A stretch of DNA of 64,000 nt, from NCBI GenBank assembly GCA_036172665.1, contig CM069880.1:6202501-6266500 (forward strand). The letters are read 5' to 3'. The notes under the pieces are model-generated. The model saw nothing but the letters and a program-made list of their open reading frames with translations, was not told the DNA's origin and ran no database searches. Source of the stretch: Prosopocoilus inquinatus (lineage: Eukaryota; Arthropoda; Insecta; Coleoptera; Lucanidae). Shown here in pieces: positions 1 through 10,441 of this stretch. The first letter of the stretch is position 1. Each line of letters begins with the position of its first letter. Both the position numbers and the translations under genes were made by a program.

Positions 1-2
1 CA

Positions 3-1130
3 AATTACGCAGGAAAATGGATGATATCCACAACCAAGTGCGTCACAATATACAGACGGCCAGCGATGATGAAGGAGCACTATGACATCAACGCTCAACA
101 CGGGGGATACCAACCTGGAGCACTGGTCTGGCTTTATAACCCCCAAAGACGTCGAGGCCTCTCCCCAAAATTACAGACCTCTTGGGAAGGTCTTTACAAA
201 GTGATGAAACGGATCAACGACGTCGTTTACCGCATCAAGAAGGTCCCCCATGGCAAACCCAAAGTAATCCACTTCAACCGGATAGCCCCTTACCATGGAG
301 AAGCAGATGAAGGGACAGTACAAAGGGCGCAAGTTTCCGAAGTGAACTTCGAAACCTTCATGTCTCATCACGGCAAAGGAAGCAAGGCACGGTTTGGAGT
401 GACCACGGAGAAGCAACAAGATCTCTTTAAAGTGCCACTGGAGTACAGTCTGGCCCACTGCGTAGCAGAAGACCTGAAAATGTCCAAAGGAATCGCTCAG
501 GTGTTTAGGAAGAAATTTGGCCAAATCGAGGAGCTACGAAGACAGCATCCCGTGGTAGGCAAGAGCTTGCGGATCATTGATTCGACGGCAGATCGGAGGC
601 GCCACGTGCATTATTTAGTCACTAAGAAGACATCAAGCGGTAAACCTGACTATCAAAGTATGTGGAGAGCCCTATACAGCCTGAGGAGACAGCTAATAGA
701 GAACCATCAGATGAAGTTAGCCATCCCCAAATTGGGCTGCGGATTGGACGGACTAGACTGGAGAGTAATTCGAAGCATGCTGGAAGTCATCTTCCACAGA
801 ACGGGAATTGAAGCCCTAGTCTGCAGCCACCACCCACAGGCAACAGTCAGCAACAGCAAAACCGTAGACTGTTACTTCTTCCAGACGGGAAGTTGCAAGA
901 ATGGGCCAGCATGTAGATTCCGACACCCTCCTTCAAGACTATCACCAGGAACATTTCGAGACGAAACGTTTTTAAGAAGGGGGCAGTGTGGCGCGCCAAC
1001 CGGCTTAGCGCAAGGCGTCAAGAAGTCGGTTCGCTGTTATGTGTCATCGGCCGTCACGCCACCGGGGCCTACATCGAACAGACTGGAATCTTCCAGCGTA
1101 GAGAGTTCCAGACGGCGACGAATGATATAA
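3..1130 (+). CDS. Ty3/gypsy-type Pol C-terminus fused to TARG1-like macrodomain and CCCH zinc finger (5' partial)
   Basis: The frame is open to the left window edge, so the protein is partial. With the Met at base 21 as residue 1, residues about 30-93 look like a retroelement integrase C-terminus (VWLYNPQRRRG, SWEGLYKV, HFNRIAPYH). Residues about 126-270 match the OARD1/TARG1 macrodomain, an enzyme that removes ADP-ribose from proteins. They show the DLF strand, SLAHCVAEDLKMSKGIA ligand loop, FRKKFG, YLVTKK and GCGLD. The Lys (about 202) and Asp (about 243) that correspond to the catalytic pair of human TARG1 are present. A CCCH finger (CX7CX5CX3H) follows at 284-302. The last 47 codons lie inside the 3' LTR. 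No stop breaks the frame. Domain naming is from family knowledge; activity is inferred. A splice or frameshift origin of the fusion cannot be excluded from one partial copy. Confidence 0.8.
   Translation, partial: NYAGKWMISTTKCVTIYRRPAMMKEHYDINAQHGGYQPGALVWLYNPQRRRGLSPKLQTSWEGLYKVMKRINDVVYRIKKVPHGKPKVIHFNRIAPYHGEADEGTVQRAQVSEVNFETFMSHHGKGSKARFGVTTEKQQDLFKVPLEYSLAHCVAEDLKMSKGIAQVFRKKFGQIEELRRQHPVVGKSLRIIDSTADRRRHVHYLVTKKTSSGKPDYQSMWRALYSLRRQLIENHQMKLAIPKLGCGLDGLDWRVIRSMLEVIFHRTGIEALVCSHHPQATVSNSKTVDCYFFQTGSCKNGPACRFRHPPSRLSPGTFRDETFLRRGQCGAPTGLAQGVKKSVRCYVSSAVTPPGPTSNRLESSSVESSRRRRMI
974..986 (+). other. Polypurine tract of the left-edge retroelement
   Basis: A purine-rich run (AAGAAGGGGGCAG) ends directly before the LTR start TGTGGCGCGCC. 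This is the expected place for the plus-strand primer of an LTR retroelement in + orientation. Confidence 0.7.
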
Positions 1131-1309
1131 AATCGCCGGAGTTGACTCACCAGCCACGAATTCGAACAGCGATCGTCGAAGTTAGATTTTAGTGTGTAAA
1201 TAAATTGTTACAAATAAATTAGTTTGTAAGCGTTATTAAATTACGATTAAGTTTTTACCGAGTGTTTTATTCGTTTAAATAAATAAACATAAACCCTAGA
1301 AACGTAACA
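987..1309 (+). repeat. 3' LTR (TGTGGCGCGCC family)
   Basis: A 323-bp LTR starts TGTGGCGCGCC and ends TAGAAACGTAACA. The same start, TATA region and end recur in reverse at 59855-60158, which fixes the borders. It contains a TATA box at 1126-1132 and AT-rich AATAAA signals near 1210 and 1280. The pol stop codon lies within it. Confidence 0.8.
1126..1132 (+). promoter_or_regulatory. LTR TATA box overlapping the pol stop codon
   Basis: TATAAAA is preserved in the related LTR at 59855-60158. In this copy the pol stop TAA (1128-1130) is made from the TATA bases themselves, so promoter and stop codon are the same sequence. Confidence 0.6.
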
Positions 1310-2343
1310 ATATTAAAAGGCGCTAGTAAAATTTTGCAACCCGGCGACTTCACTTCTAGCTACGCCACTGTGGTGAACTGACAATTTTTCCCGAAAATTT
1401 GCTTAAATTGATACAGCTACATTGATCGATACAAATTTTCATTATTAATTTGGCCACATAAATGAATAATTTTCATTTTCTAGAATGATTTAATTGTAAA
1501 CCGTGTCTGGTTTTATTATTATGATTAATAACAGCATTGGTTTCAACATAACTGCTATTAAAATTTGGACTATATTAATAAAATTATATATTTTGTTATT
1601 AAATTCATATATTACATTATTTAAAATATTTTTATTTTCCCAATATGGAACAGATACGTATATCAAGTTGATATTTCCGAATAATGAATGAACATTTTCT
1701 AGGATTTGAGAGTTTACAGGTTTAACTTATAACTCGATGGTTTTAGTCACCGGTTTCAGTATGCCAATATGAACGGATCGTAGAGTATCTTGCACTTTGT
1801 CACGCACATATTATGTTCTCTGGTGCTCCTTATTTTTGGAAAATGCGCGTCCAAAAATCGGCTCGTTTTTGCTTGCTCGTTACTTCTCCATTTACTTAAC
1901 CTCTATGATGTTAACTGACTGTCATTTTCTACCAAATGGACTAGAGTACGTGATATAGGCAGCCAATCTTACTCACGTTATTTTAATAAAGTAACATTCT
2001 GGTAACATATCGAAAATAATCTTTTTTCAGTGTTTTGTGATTAAAATTTAAACTTTTCTAAACAGTTCCCTACTTTTGAAACATTAATTTGTGAAATTAT
2101 TTAATTATCGTTTACGTGTCCTTATGCAGTATTAATTTAACAAAGGAAGGTGTTGATTCTACGAATTCGTGCAGTATTTTATGACTTTTGCAGAAGTTAT
2201 AGAAATATATATAAGCGTGCATGTAGTTACATTATATGAACGGCAAACGGTCGATTGTGTTACGTTTAGCGTAGTGAAGTAAGGCGTAAGGCGTAAGAAT
2301 GCTACCTAAAATAAAAAGTGAGGTTATGATGAATTGATTTTTT
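1310..2343 (+). other. Upstream region of Lap1, no gene seen
   Basis: AT-rich non-coding DNA that should hold the Lap1 promoter and 5' UTR. No clear TATA or initiator can be assigned. Bases about 1795-1880 resemble 22775-22880 (both contain AAAATCGGCTCGTTTT), so part is a dispersed repeat. Confidence 0.5.
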
Positions 2344-5300
2344 ATGAAAATGAATTGGTTAAATTGTTTCGCTTGCAAGCAAAAAACCGTAGACAACATT
2401 AAGACATTGGACTTCAGCAGGACTTCCCTATCAGAAGTTCCGACAGAAGTCTTTAATTTTGAAAGAACTTTGGAGAATCTTTATTTGGATGGAAATAAAG
2501 TAAATATTACAGACAAATCCCGAAATTTAATTTGATTTTTTTCTGTCATTTCAGATAACTGAATTACCACGTACTTTATTTCAATGTGAAGAACTACGGT
2601 ATTTGGATGCCAGTGACAATGAAATTCAGGCACTACCGACACTTATTTCAAAATTAATAAATTTAAGCACTCTAAATATAAGCCGTAATTGTAAGTATTT
2701 GTTACGTTATTAACTATAAATAATATGAGAATTTCAGATTACTTTTATGTTCTAAGCTCTGTTTTTGTCCTCTGTCATCTACGCCTGGGGGGAATTATTT
2801 CTTCATTATTTTTATATTGCAATATTTTTAAATATGCTTTGTATTTCATTGCAGGTTTGAAACATTCGGACATACCAAATAGTATACATAGGTGTCAGAA
2901 ATTAACCATATTAGACCTGAGTTCCAATACATTGGATAAAGTCCCGGAAGGTTTAACTAGCTTGATTAATTTACAGGAGTTATATTTAAATGATACATAT
3001 ATCGAATTTCTCCCAGCTAATTTCGGCCGTCTGAGTAACTTGCATATTTTAGAATTAAGAGATAACAATTTAACATCTTTACCAAAATCCCTTAGAAGGT
3101 TAACTTCTTTGGTTAGATTGGATCTTAGTAACAATGACTTCACGGAAATGGTAAATCTGTGTTATTTAACTATCATAATTGTATTATAATGTGTGGCTAA
3201 TTTCAGCCTGAAGTTATTGGAAGCATGCAAAATTTAAAAGAGTTATGGATTAATGGCAATTGTATAGCATCAATTAATATAAATATAGGAAATTTATTGA
3301 ATCTTATTGATTTTGATGCATCTAAGAATGATATAGAAAAATTACCGAAAGAAATTGGACGTTGTACAAAATTAACGAGCCTAATTCTCAGCCATAACTT
3401 ACTTAATGAAGTTCCAAATGTCATAGGAAACTTCAAACACATTCAGATACTTAAACTTGATTATAATTGCTTAGAATCACTGCCTTATACTATCGGAGAC
3501 TTAACAAATCTGGAAGAACTTGATATACAAAACAATCAGTTGAGTACATTGCCTAATTCCATCGGCTTTCTAAGAAAATTAAATTATTTTGTGGCTTCTC
3601 ATAATTTTTTAGTTTCTCTACCATCAGGTATGTGACTAAGCAGTTGTTTGAGTAAGTAGCAATTTGTAACTTGTTTAATTTTAGAGATTGGTAGCTGTGT
3701 TTCTTTAACTATACTAAATTTGCATAATAATATGCTTAAGAAATTACCAGAGGAGATAGGACACTTACAGAATCTGACTTCTTTAGGACTCATTGGAAAC
3801 AAGCTAGAATATTTACCTATTCCTGTTGCAAATTTACCACATTTAAGAGCTCTGTGGCTCACACAGAATCAAAGCCATCCTTTGGTAAGATTAAACATAC
3901 TGATTGTAATTCTTGTAATAGATAACTTATATAACTTTTATATGAAACGGTTGTTTGTCTAGTGGTGTCCTACCAATAACTTTTATGAAATGCATATCAT
4001 TACGCCTTATTAGGCCTGACATTTAAGAAAGAACCACTTAAATTTCTTGATTATGAATGTATAATAATACTAAAAATATTTCAGATTCCGCTACAAACTG
4101 AAAAACTAGAATCAAGTGGCCAGTTAGTATTAACCTGTTTTTTACTGCCACAAATACAGTTACCACTGCATGAAGAAAAGATAACACCTCAAAATGTATC
4201 TGTACCAAAACGCCACATAGCATTTACCGAACCTGGTTTGTCTAGGGAACCGCCTGCCAGGTTAACCAGAGCACCCACACCATATCCAAAAGACTTTCAA
4301 AGGTTCCAACGCTCTTTAAATAATCAGCTCCGCAGAAATCGTGAAGGGGGCACACCCAGTATTAATCTGAACATAGACTCTAACGTTTCTGAAATCAAAG
4401 AAGCCAAAGTGACTCCGATGAAGGAAACCGTTGACAATTTAAACACAAGTGAAGCAACTGAATTCTATATGAAAAATTTGAATATATATGGTGCACGCAG
4501 GGATAACATGCACCATAAAGGCATTGGCACAAGCGATAATCATAACAACGTATCCTATGATATTAACGATAAAGAATACAACTATGATATGGACCTCACG
4601 AATATTGGAAACAGTGAAAACAATAGAGATCAGTTTTCCTCGAACTTCAATGATAAGGTAAGCCTTGATGGTTCAGAGCAATCAAAAGTATCTTTAGAAT
4701 TACAAGAGGGATGCATGATGATACAGGGAACAAAACAACCTCCTCCATATCATATTGCCGCTGTTTATTCAAAAAATGCAAAATTTTTTAATAAAATCGA
4801 TGATTCCGTATCCGTCAATGAAAAAAATAGTCCGGTGGAAAAACCGAAACAATTTACACAGGAACTGCCCCAAAATATTTCTATGCCTCAACCTTTGCAC
4901 TTAGCAAAGCAGAAAGGTGATGTTGACGTACAATTTTTGAAAGAACTAAATAAAAGGTTACTGAATACAAACGAGCCTAAATTAGATACTTTGAAACTGA
5001 TGCCAAATATGAACGAAAACAGGAATTATGGAACTGTCGATAAGAATTATTATGAGAGTGAAAAGAATGTATTTATAGGAAATTACAGGTGTAATCCTGA
5101 AAGTTGTAATTACAATGAAACTAATAGCAACAATGATTCAGGCAATGGACCTAAGTTAATGAGAGTCGTTTTAACACCTTGCTGTTACGTTTTAGGGTTT
5201 TCAGTTACCTACAATGATAGTGTAAGTAATAGTTATTATCATGTTTGCTTCTGTACATATACAGGATGGCCCAATGATGCGTATTTCTTCTGTGAGGTCC

Positions 5301-7900
5301 ATGGTAAAAAAATTAGGAAAAGAATCGATAATTTTATACTAGACAACACGCGGCATATTGTAAAATTATTTGGAACTATACAGATTCATCAGAAAAATGG
5401 CGGTTCGTGGAAACTATTTTTTTTTAATGGAACACCCTGTATATTTTTAGATATTTGAATGCGCCGCAATGAGCTGATTACAACGGTATAAATATATATT
5501 GATTTCATTGAACTACTCTCGTAAAATAAGTTTTCTTAAAAAGTTCTTCAAAAATTCAGTCGGTTTGAACGTGAATTTCTGATTACTGAGATACAGACGA
5601 ACGAAAATATAACATGATATTTTAGAACTTTGGCCTTTATGAAAATGTGAGTAAAATTAAGATATCTTTTTCGCGTTATACCGAGCGATCGATACTTACG
5701 AAACGTTCGATATTTTTTTTTTTAATAGAACGGCCTACTTTTTATTTTAGAAATGGATAGCACTTAAATGTAGCGTAGCTTTCTACCGATATAAGGCTAT
5801 ACACCTTTATTTTTGACAATTTCGTCATTAGAAATTTTCTTTTTACAAGTATTTCAATGGTTGGCTTTTTAAGCTATACACAATATGTTGCCAGTTTCCT
5901 ACCTAAATTTGATCATTCGATTTCGATTATTTGATTCTACTTTTAAAGATCTCTAATTTGAGTACCCCCAGATATGATTTATTTTAACAAAAATAATTTA
6001 AAAATCCGACTATTGACATACTTGCAAAAAGAAAATTTCTAGTAATGAAATTGTTAAAAATAATCGTATATAACCTTATGTCAGCAGAAAGTTACATTTA
6101 AGTGCTATCCGTTTCTGAAATAAAAAGTGGGCCGTTCCATTAAAAAAAATGAGATACGAATGTATCGTATGTAACGATCGCTCGGTATAATGCAAAAAGA
6201 TATCTTAATTTTGCTCTTATTTTCATACAGGCCAGTCCTAAAAATATCGTGCTAGATTTTCGTTCGTCTGTGTTATCTCAGTAATCAGAAATTCGTATTC
6301 AAACTGATTGAATTTTTGAAGAATTTATCTAGAAAAAAAAAATTATTTTACGAAACTAGTTCAATGATAGCCGTTTGCACCATGTCTAGTTAAAAATTAA
6401 ACCAGGTTTAACAGTAAACCCAGTTTGCACCGCGGCTTAAACCGTAGTTAAAAACTCGCCAAACCAACTCAATTTAATCCGCCGTCCGTGATGGTTTAAC
6501 GTTGAGTTGGTTTAGCGAGTTTTTAACTACGGTTTAAGCCGCAGTGCAAACTGGGTTTACTGTTAAACCTGGTTTAATTTTTAACTAGACATGGTGCAAA
6601 CGGCCATAAAATCAATATACAGATGGAACTAAAAGTAGGCACAGAATTTAAATCGGCATGCATCGCATCGCATCGTCTTATGCTCATGCTGTAAGATTGC
6701 CTCGTGAGCGCTCGGGTGTACCTACTTTATGTAGTGGAATCGGTATATATATACCGTTGTACTCAGCTCACTGCGGCGCATCCAAATATCTAAAAATATA
6801 CAGGCTTTTCCATTTAAAATTAGGGTATGTACCAGCGGCGGCTCATGCATAATATATTTGGGTAGGCGGCAGACATACTCCCAGAGCGCTTGTTCTGTCT
6901 AACGCACATGAACAGGGAACAAACAATGTATGACGCACAACGGTCGCCTATCCAAATATGTTACGCAGAACCGTCGCAGGTATGTACCGTAAATAACAAA
7001 TACTAACCAAGAGGTTGGTTGCGATTTTTTGAAGGTTGTTTGTGATTGTTAGTGATTACTGAATAATTTCGGGACATTCTTCGGGTTAATTGGTATTAAC
7101 TCGAAACGAGATTCGATGACATTGAAAATAAAATTGTTGCAAACTTCTTAAATGTTATTATCATTTTCGTGCATTATAATCCTTTTCCTAAGGAAAAGTT
7201 TATGATGTAATTACAAATTATCCTTTTTCCAGGTGAAAAATAAAAACATAGGATAAGACAAAGATATTTAATCTTGCCTTCCACTTGAAAATATTTATTC
7301 AATCTTAAAGAGTTTAAAGACTAACTAACTTCCAAACTGTAACATTACATCAACCAGAGATAATCATGTTTTTATATTGGTGACTTTGGTAGCTACTGAA
7401 ACTACCAAATTTCAATAATCGTGTTCCGTAAATATTAATTTTTTCAGGAAAATGTTATATTTGAGACGGAAAATCTGTAACCACAAACAACCTAATTACA
7501 ATTTGGTAATTACGGTACGCACCCTTAGTTTCCACGAACCGCCATTTTCTGATCATTCTGTACAGTTCAAAATAATTTTGATATGCCGCGTGTTGTCTAG
7601 TATAAAATTCTTTATCGATTTTTTTTCCTAATTTTTTCCCATAGATCTCACACAAGAAATACGCATCGTTGGGCCACCCTGTACAGCAAAAACAGTAATT
7701 TAATAAAAATTCTGTAATTTTAGGGTGTTTTTGTTAACAAAGTAGATGAAAATGGTAATGCTTTCAAGAAGTTATACCCAGGCGACAAGATTTTAATGCT
7801 TGATAAGCAGGATTTGACTAAAATGGAACCGTGGCAAGCATATAAAACTGTTTTAATACAAGGTCCAGAAACTGAATCGTTTTTTATATCTCGTTTATAA
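2344..7900 (+). CDS. Lap1: Lap1: leucine-rich repeat and PDZ scaffold protein, 7 coding exons
   Basis: Coding exons are 2344-2499, 2555-2690, 2855-3150, 3207-3627, 3685-3884, 4085-5221 and 7724-7900. All introns are GT-AG and phases are continuous, giving 840 aa. Residues about 20-403 are 16-17 LRRs of 23 residues (LxxLxLSxNxLxxLPxxI). Then come the LAP-specific segment (LVLTCFLLPQ; RAPTPYPKDF), a low-complexity linker and a C-terminal PDZ domain (VLGFSV loop; GVFVNKV; LYPGDKILMLD), which ends two residues after ISRL-type sequence. The architecture and length match insect Lap1, a relative of Scribble, Erbin and Densin. Such proteins are membrane-associated scaffolds. The first Met (2344) is used; Met at 2350 is an alternative. 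The last intron (5222-7723) splits the PDZ domain and is filled with transposons. A longer open frame past 5221 is only transposon TIR. Confidence 0.88.
5508..6367. repeat. Foldback element with about 400-bp arms
   Basis: The arm starting ATTGAACTACTCTCGTAAAAT (5508) is mirrored by the sequence ending ACGAAACTAGTTCAAT (6367). The arms meet near 5950. The arms are imperfect with scattered substitutions. No coding sequence. Confidence 0.75.
6370..6604. mobile_element. Near-perfect palindromic MITE, 235 bp
   Basis: It runs from GCCGTTTGCACCATGTCTAG to its exact reverse complement. The two arms of about 105 bp are almost identical, with only a short unpaired centre near 6480-6490. Near identity suggests recent insertion or arm homogenisation. 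Confidence 0.7.
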
Positions 7901-8532
7901 ATCTACTTAAAAGTGTATCCATTCGTTGCTCTCTCTAACAATCTTTCATATCCTTTTGGTGTGCAATGATGGCCAGAATTGGGTAATGGTTGGTGCTAAA
8001 GGTAGAGGAAGAATTCTACATGTTTATCTCAATTATCAATTCTGTTTAATCACCCTACATTTTCTTAAGATAGTCATATAAAATTCACTTTATTTTTTTA
8101 TAGAATTAGAATTTTTTTCCAAGGCTGTGATTTCTGTAGTAATAACACAAATAATGTATTAAAAGAAAAATACTCATTTTTAAGTTTGTATAATTTATTT
8201 ATTTATTTTCACACAAACTATGATTTTATGTTACAGTTTTACGATTGTATTTGCCATATATTGTAAATTTTAAAATGTTAGAACCAATATTTTTGTAACT
8301 TTTTCTAATATACTTCAATACTCCTCTTTAATGTGTTATTTTTTTCTTAACAAATTTCCTGTCCGATATTCAGATGACATGAGCATGACAGATTTTTATA
8401 CCTGTTAACAACCATATTTCTTTTTTAAGATTATACTTAAGAATATCCAATTCCACATGTGTTCCCAAATAAAATATTAAAACTAAAATCTCTGTTGCGT
8501 CTATTACTACCTATTATCAGTACATTTTCATA
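7901..8532 (+). other. Lap1 3' UTR and flank
   Basis: Non-coding AT-rich DNA after the Lap1 stop. AATAAA at 8468-8473 is the best poly(A) signal seen, which would give a 3' UTR of about 590 nt. Confidence 0.5.
8468..8473 (+). terminator. Candidate poly(A) signal for Lap1
   Basis: An exact AATAAA on the coding strand lies about 570 nt after the stop, just before the foldback element at 8533. An ATTAAA at about 8158 is an alternative. Confidence 0.4.
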
Positions 8533-9534
8533 TACACCCTGTTCAAAAATAACTAATTTTTTTATTATTAAAGTCAGAGATACGGTTAAATTAGCAAACT
8601 AGTAGTACCTTTTGTCCTAATTGCAACGATGCATTCAAAAAAATAATTGGACATCGCGTTTACGAAATAAAGGGAAAAGAACACTTTTTAAATCGAGCTC
8701 CCTGGTATATTATTTCACCAATCGATAGAGAATAAAATTCTCAATTAAAATTGTTCTTTATCATTTTATCGGAATTTAATAAATAAAGAAGATATTTTGA
8801 TTTTTTACAAATTCATTAAGATGGCTGTGTTCCAAAAACAAAACATTTTAAAATCGTTTATGTATGTGAAAACATTAATTTTGGTTTATTTGTTTATTCT
8901 AAAAGGTGTTTCTAAGTGAGTTTTGTAAAAATCTTTTAATAACAAAAATCTTCATAAGATGCATGTCCTGGACCAGAACATGCATCTTATGAACATTTTT
9001 GTTATTAAAAGATTTTTACTAAACTCACTCAGAAACACCTTTTATAATAAACAAATAAACCAAAATTAATGTTTTCATACACATAGGCCCGGTTTCTCAG
9101 TCACAGTTTAACTTTAATCTTCAGTTTTTTTTACGTAGGAACAGATGGAAGCTAACTGAAGATTAACGTTAAACTGTGACTGAGCAACTGGCCCATACAC
9201 TGTTTTCAAATGTTTTGTCTTGAAACAGCCATCTTAATGAATTTGTAAAAAATCAAAATATCTTCTTTATTTATTAATTTCCGATAAAATGAAAAAGAAC
9301 AATTTTAATTTAGAATTTTATTCTTTATCGGTTGGTCAAATAATATACAGGCTGTTCCATTAAAAAAAAGTGTTCTTTTCCCTTTATTTCATAAACGCCG
9401 TGTTCAATTGTTTTTTTGAATGCATCATTGCATTCAGGGCAAAAGGTACTACTAGTTTGCTAATATAAAAGTATCTGTAACTTTAATAATAAAAAAGTTA
9501 GCAATAGTGCTGAGTAAGTTTTGAACAGTCTGTA
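8533..9534. mobile_element. Foldback element about 1 kb, with a nested GGCCCGGTTT MITE
   Basis: The left arm (TACACCCTGTTCAAAA) mirrors the right arm ending TTTTGAACAGTCTGTA. The arms are about 450 bp and meet near 8970 (CATGCATCTTATGA and its mirror). The right arm is interrupted by the MITE at 9086-9194. Confidence 0.8.
9086..9194. mobile_element. GGCCCGGTTT MITE, copy 1
   Basis: The 109-bp palindromic unit starts GGCCCGGTTTCTCAGTCACA and ends with the imperfect mirror. The flanks share ATACAC. The other arm of the surrounding foldback lacks it, which serves as an empty site. A second copy is at 49552-49677. Confidence 0.75.
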
Positions 9535-9956
9535 TACTTTTGTTACTAAAATTTTTCTCAACATTGCTTCGCATTTTACAGAAAGAAGAACCGGGATGGG
9601 TGATTTGAAACACCAGTTTATGGTAATAGAGACTTATATCAAAAAGTTGATGGGAACAGTAATTTTATTATATAAATTTGATTCACCAAACAGTTGTACA
9701 TAAAATCTTACCTGAATAGATGTCGTTAGATACACTGACAATCTACGTGTTCAAGGAAGTAGGAAACAAATGAAAAACTTATTAGTGAACTTTATCCATG
9801 TCCTAATGGTCTTAGACATGAAAATTGATTTGACAAGAAAAATCGTCAGTCAAATGCTCAAACTACGATAACACTTGTAATAAATACAAGATTTTAATAA
9901 AATAATTTTTATTACTTAGTGATATATCATTTGTTTTCAGTGTTTAATGGGTTCTA

Positions 9957-10102
9957 CAGTAGCGACTGGCGCATATGAATTTGAATGGGTAGTCAATTTG
10001 CACTATATATTGCTTGCTCTCTGTTCATGTGCGTTAGACAAAGCTGGCACTCAGCAAGTATGTTCGCTGCCTACCCAAACTCGCATGCACCAGCCGCTGC
10101 TC
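9957..10102. mobile_element. hAT-type MITE, 146 bp, target duplication GGGTTCTA
   Basis: The TIR CAGTAGCGACTGG and its imperfect mirror are flanked by GGGTTCTA at 9949-9956 and 10103-10110. The 8-bp duplication and CAG-type end fit hAT. The sequence at 6833-6960 is related (shared GTTCATGTGCGTTAGACA in opposite orientation). Confidence 0.75.
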
Positions 10103-10110
10103 GGGTTCTA

Positions 10111-10441
10111 GACAGCAAAGAAAATTTTCCACACTTCCTTGGATACATATATTGAGACGAATTGGACTACCCAGACCTACCTACTACTTACGATTTTGAT
10201 GACGTTGGTTTTAATTAATGAAAGGGGATAAAAATGAAGCAAAATATTAAAAATTAAAGTACTTTATGCATATAGTATTAGCATATAAAAGCTATTATGT
10301 ATGAAGATGTTATCACATTTCAGCAATTTTTTCAGTCAATAATTATGGCATTCAAAATATAATAGCATTGTGGATAATTATTCTTATACATAAGAAGAAA
10401 AAAATGGTGAATGTATTTCAGTGACTTGAAATGTTACAGGT
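10111..10441. other. Non-coding stretch 3' of the Jupiter-like gene
   Basis: AT-rich, with no coding sequence or RNA gene recognised. It would include the 3' UTR of the - strand gene, but no canonical AATAAA is found close to its stop. Confidence 0.4.

Larger units (their letters stand above)
5262..7681. mobile_element. Mariner-type TIR element (non-autonomous, composite) in the last Lap1 intron
   Basis: The ends CAGGATGGCCCAATGATGCG and its mirror at 7662-7681 are inverted repeats extending about 150 bp, flanked by TA on both sides. No transposase is seen. It contains a foldback element (5508-6367), a palindromic MITE (6370-6604) and a CAGCGGCGG-type fragment (6833-6960), so the 2.4 kb is a stack of insertions. 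Confidence 0.75.

Noticed and set aside
5222..5458. C-terminal extension of the long Lap1 frame beyond 5221
   Set aside because: The sequence from 5262 is the TIR of a transposon and is mirrored at 7520-7681. A GTAAGT donor at 5222 joins in phase to the PDZ end at 7724.
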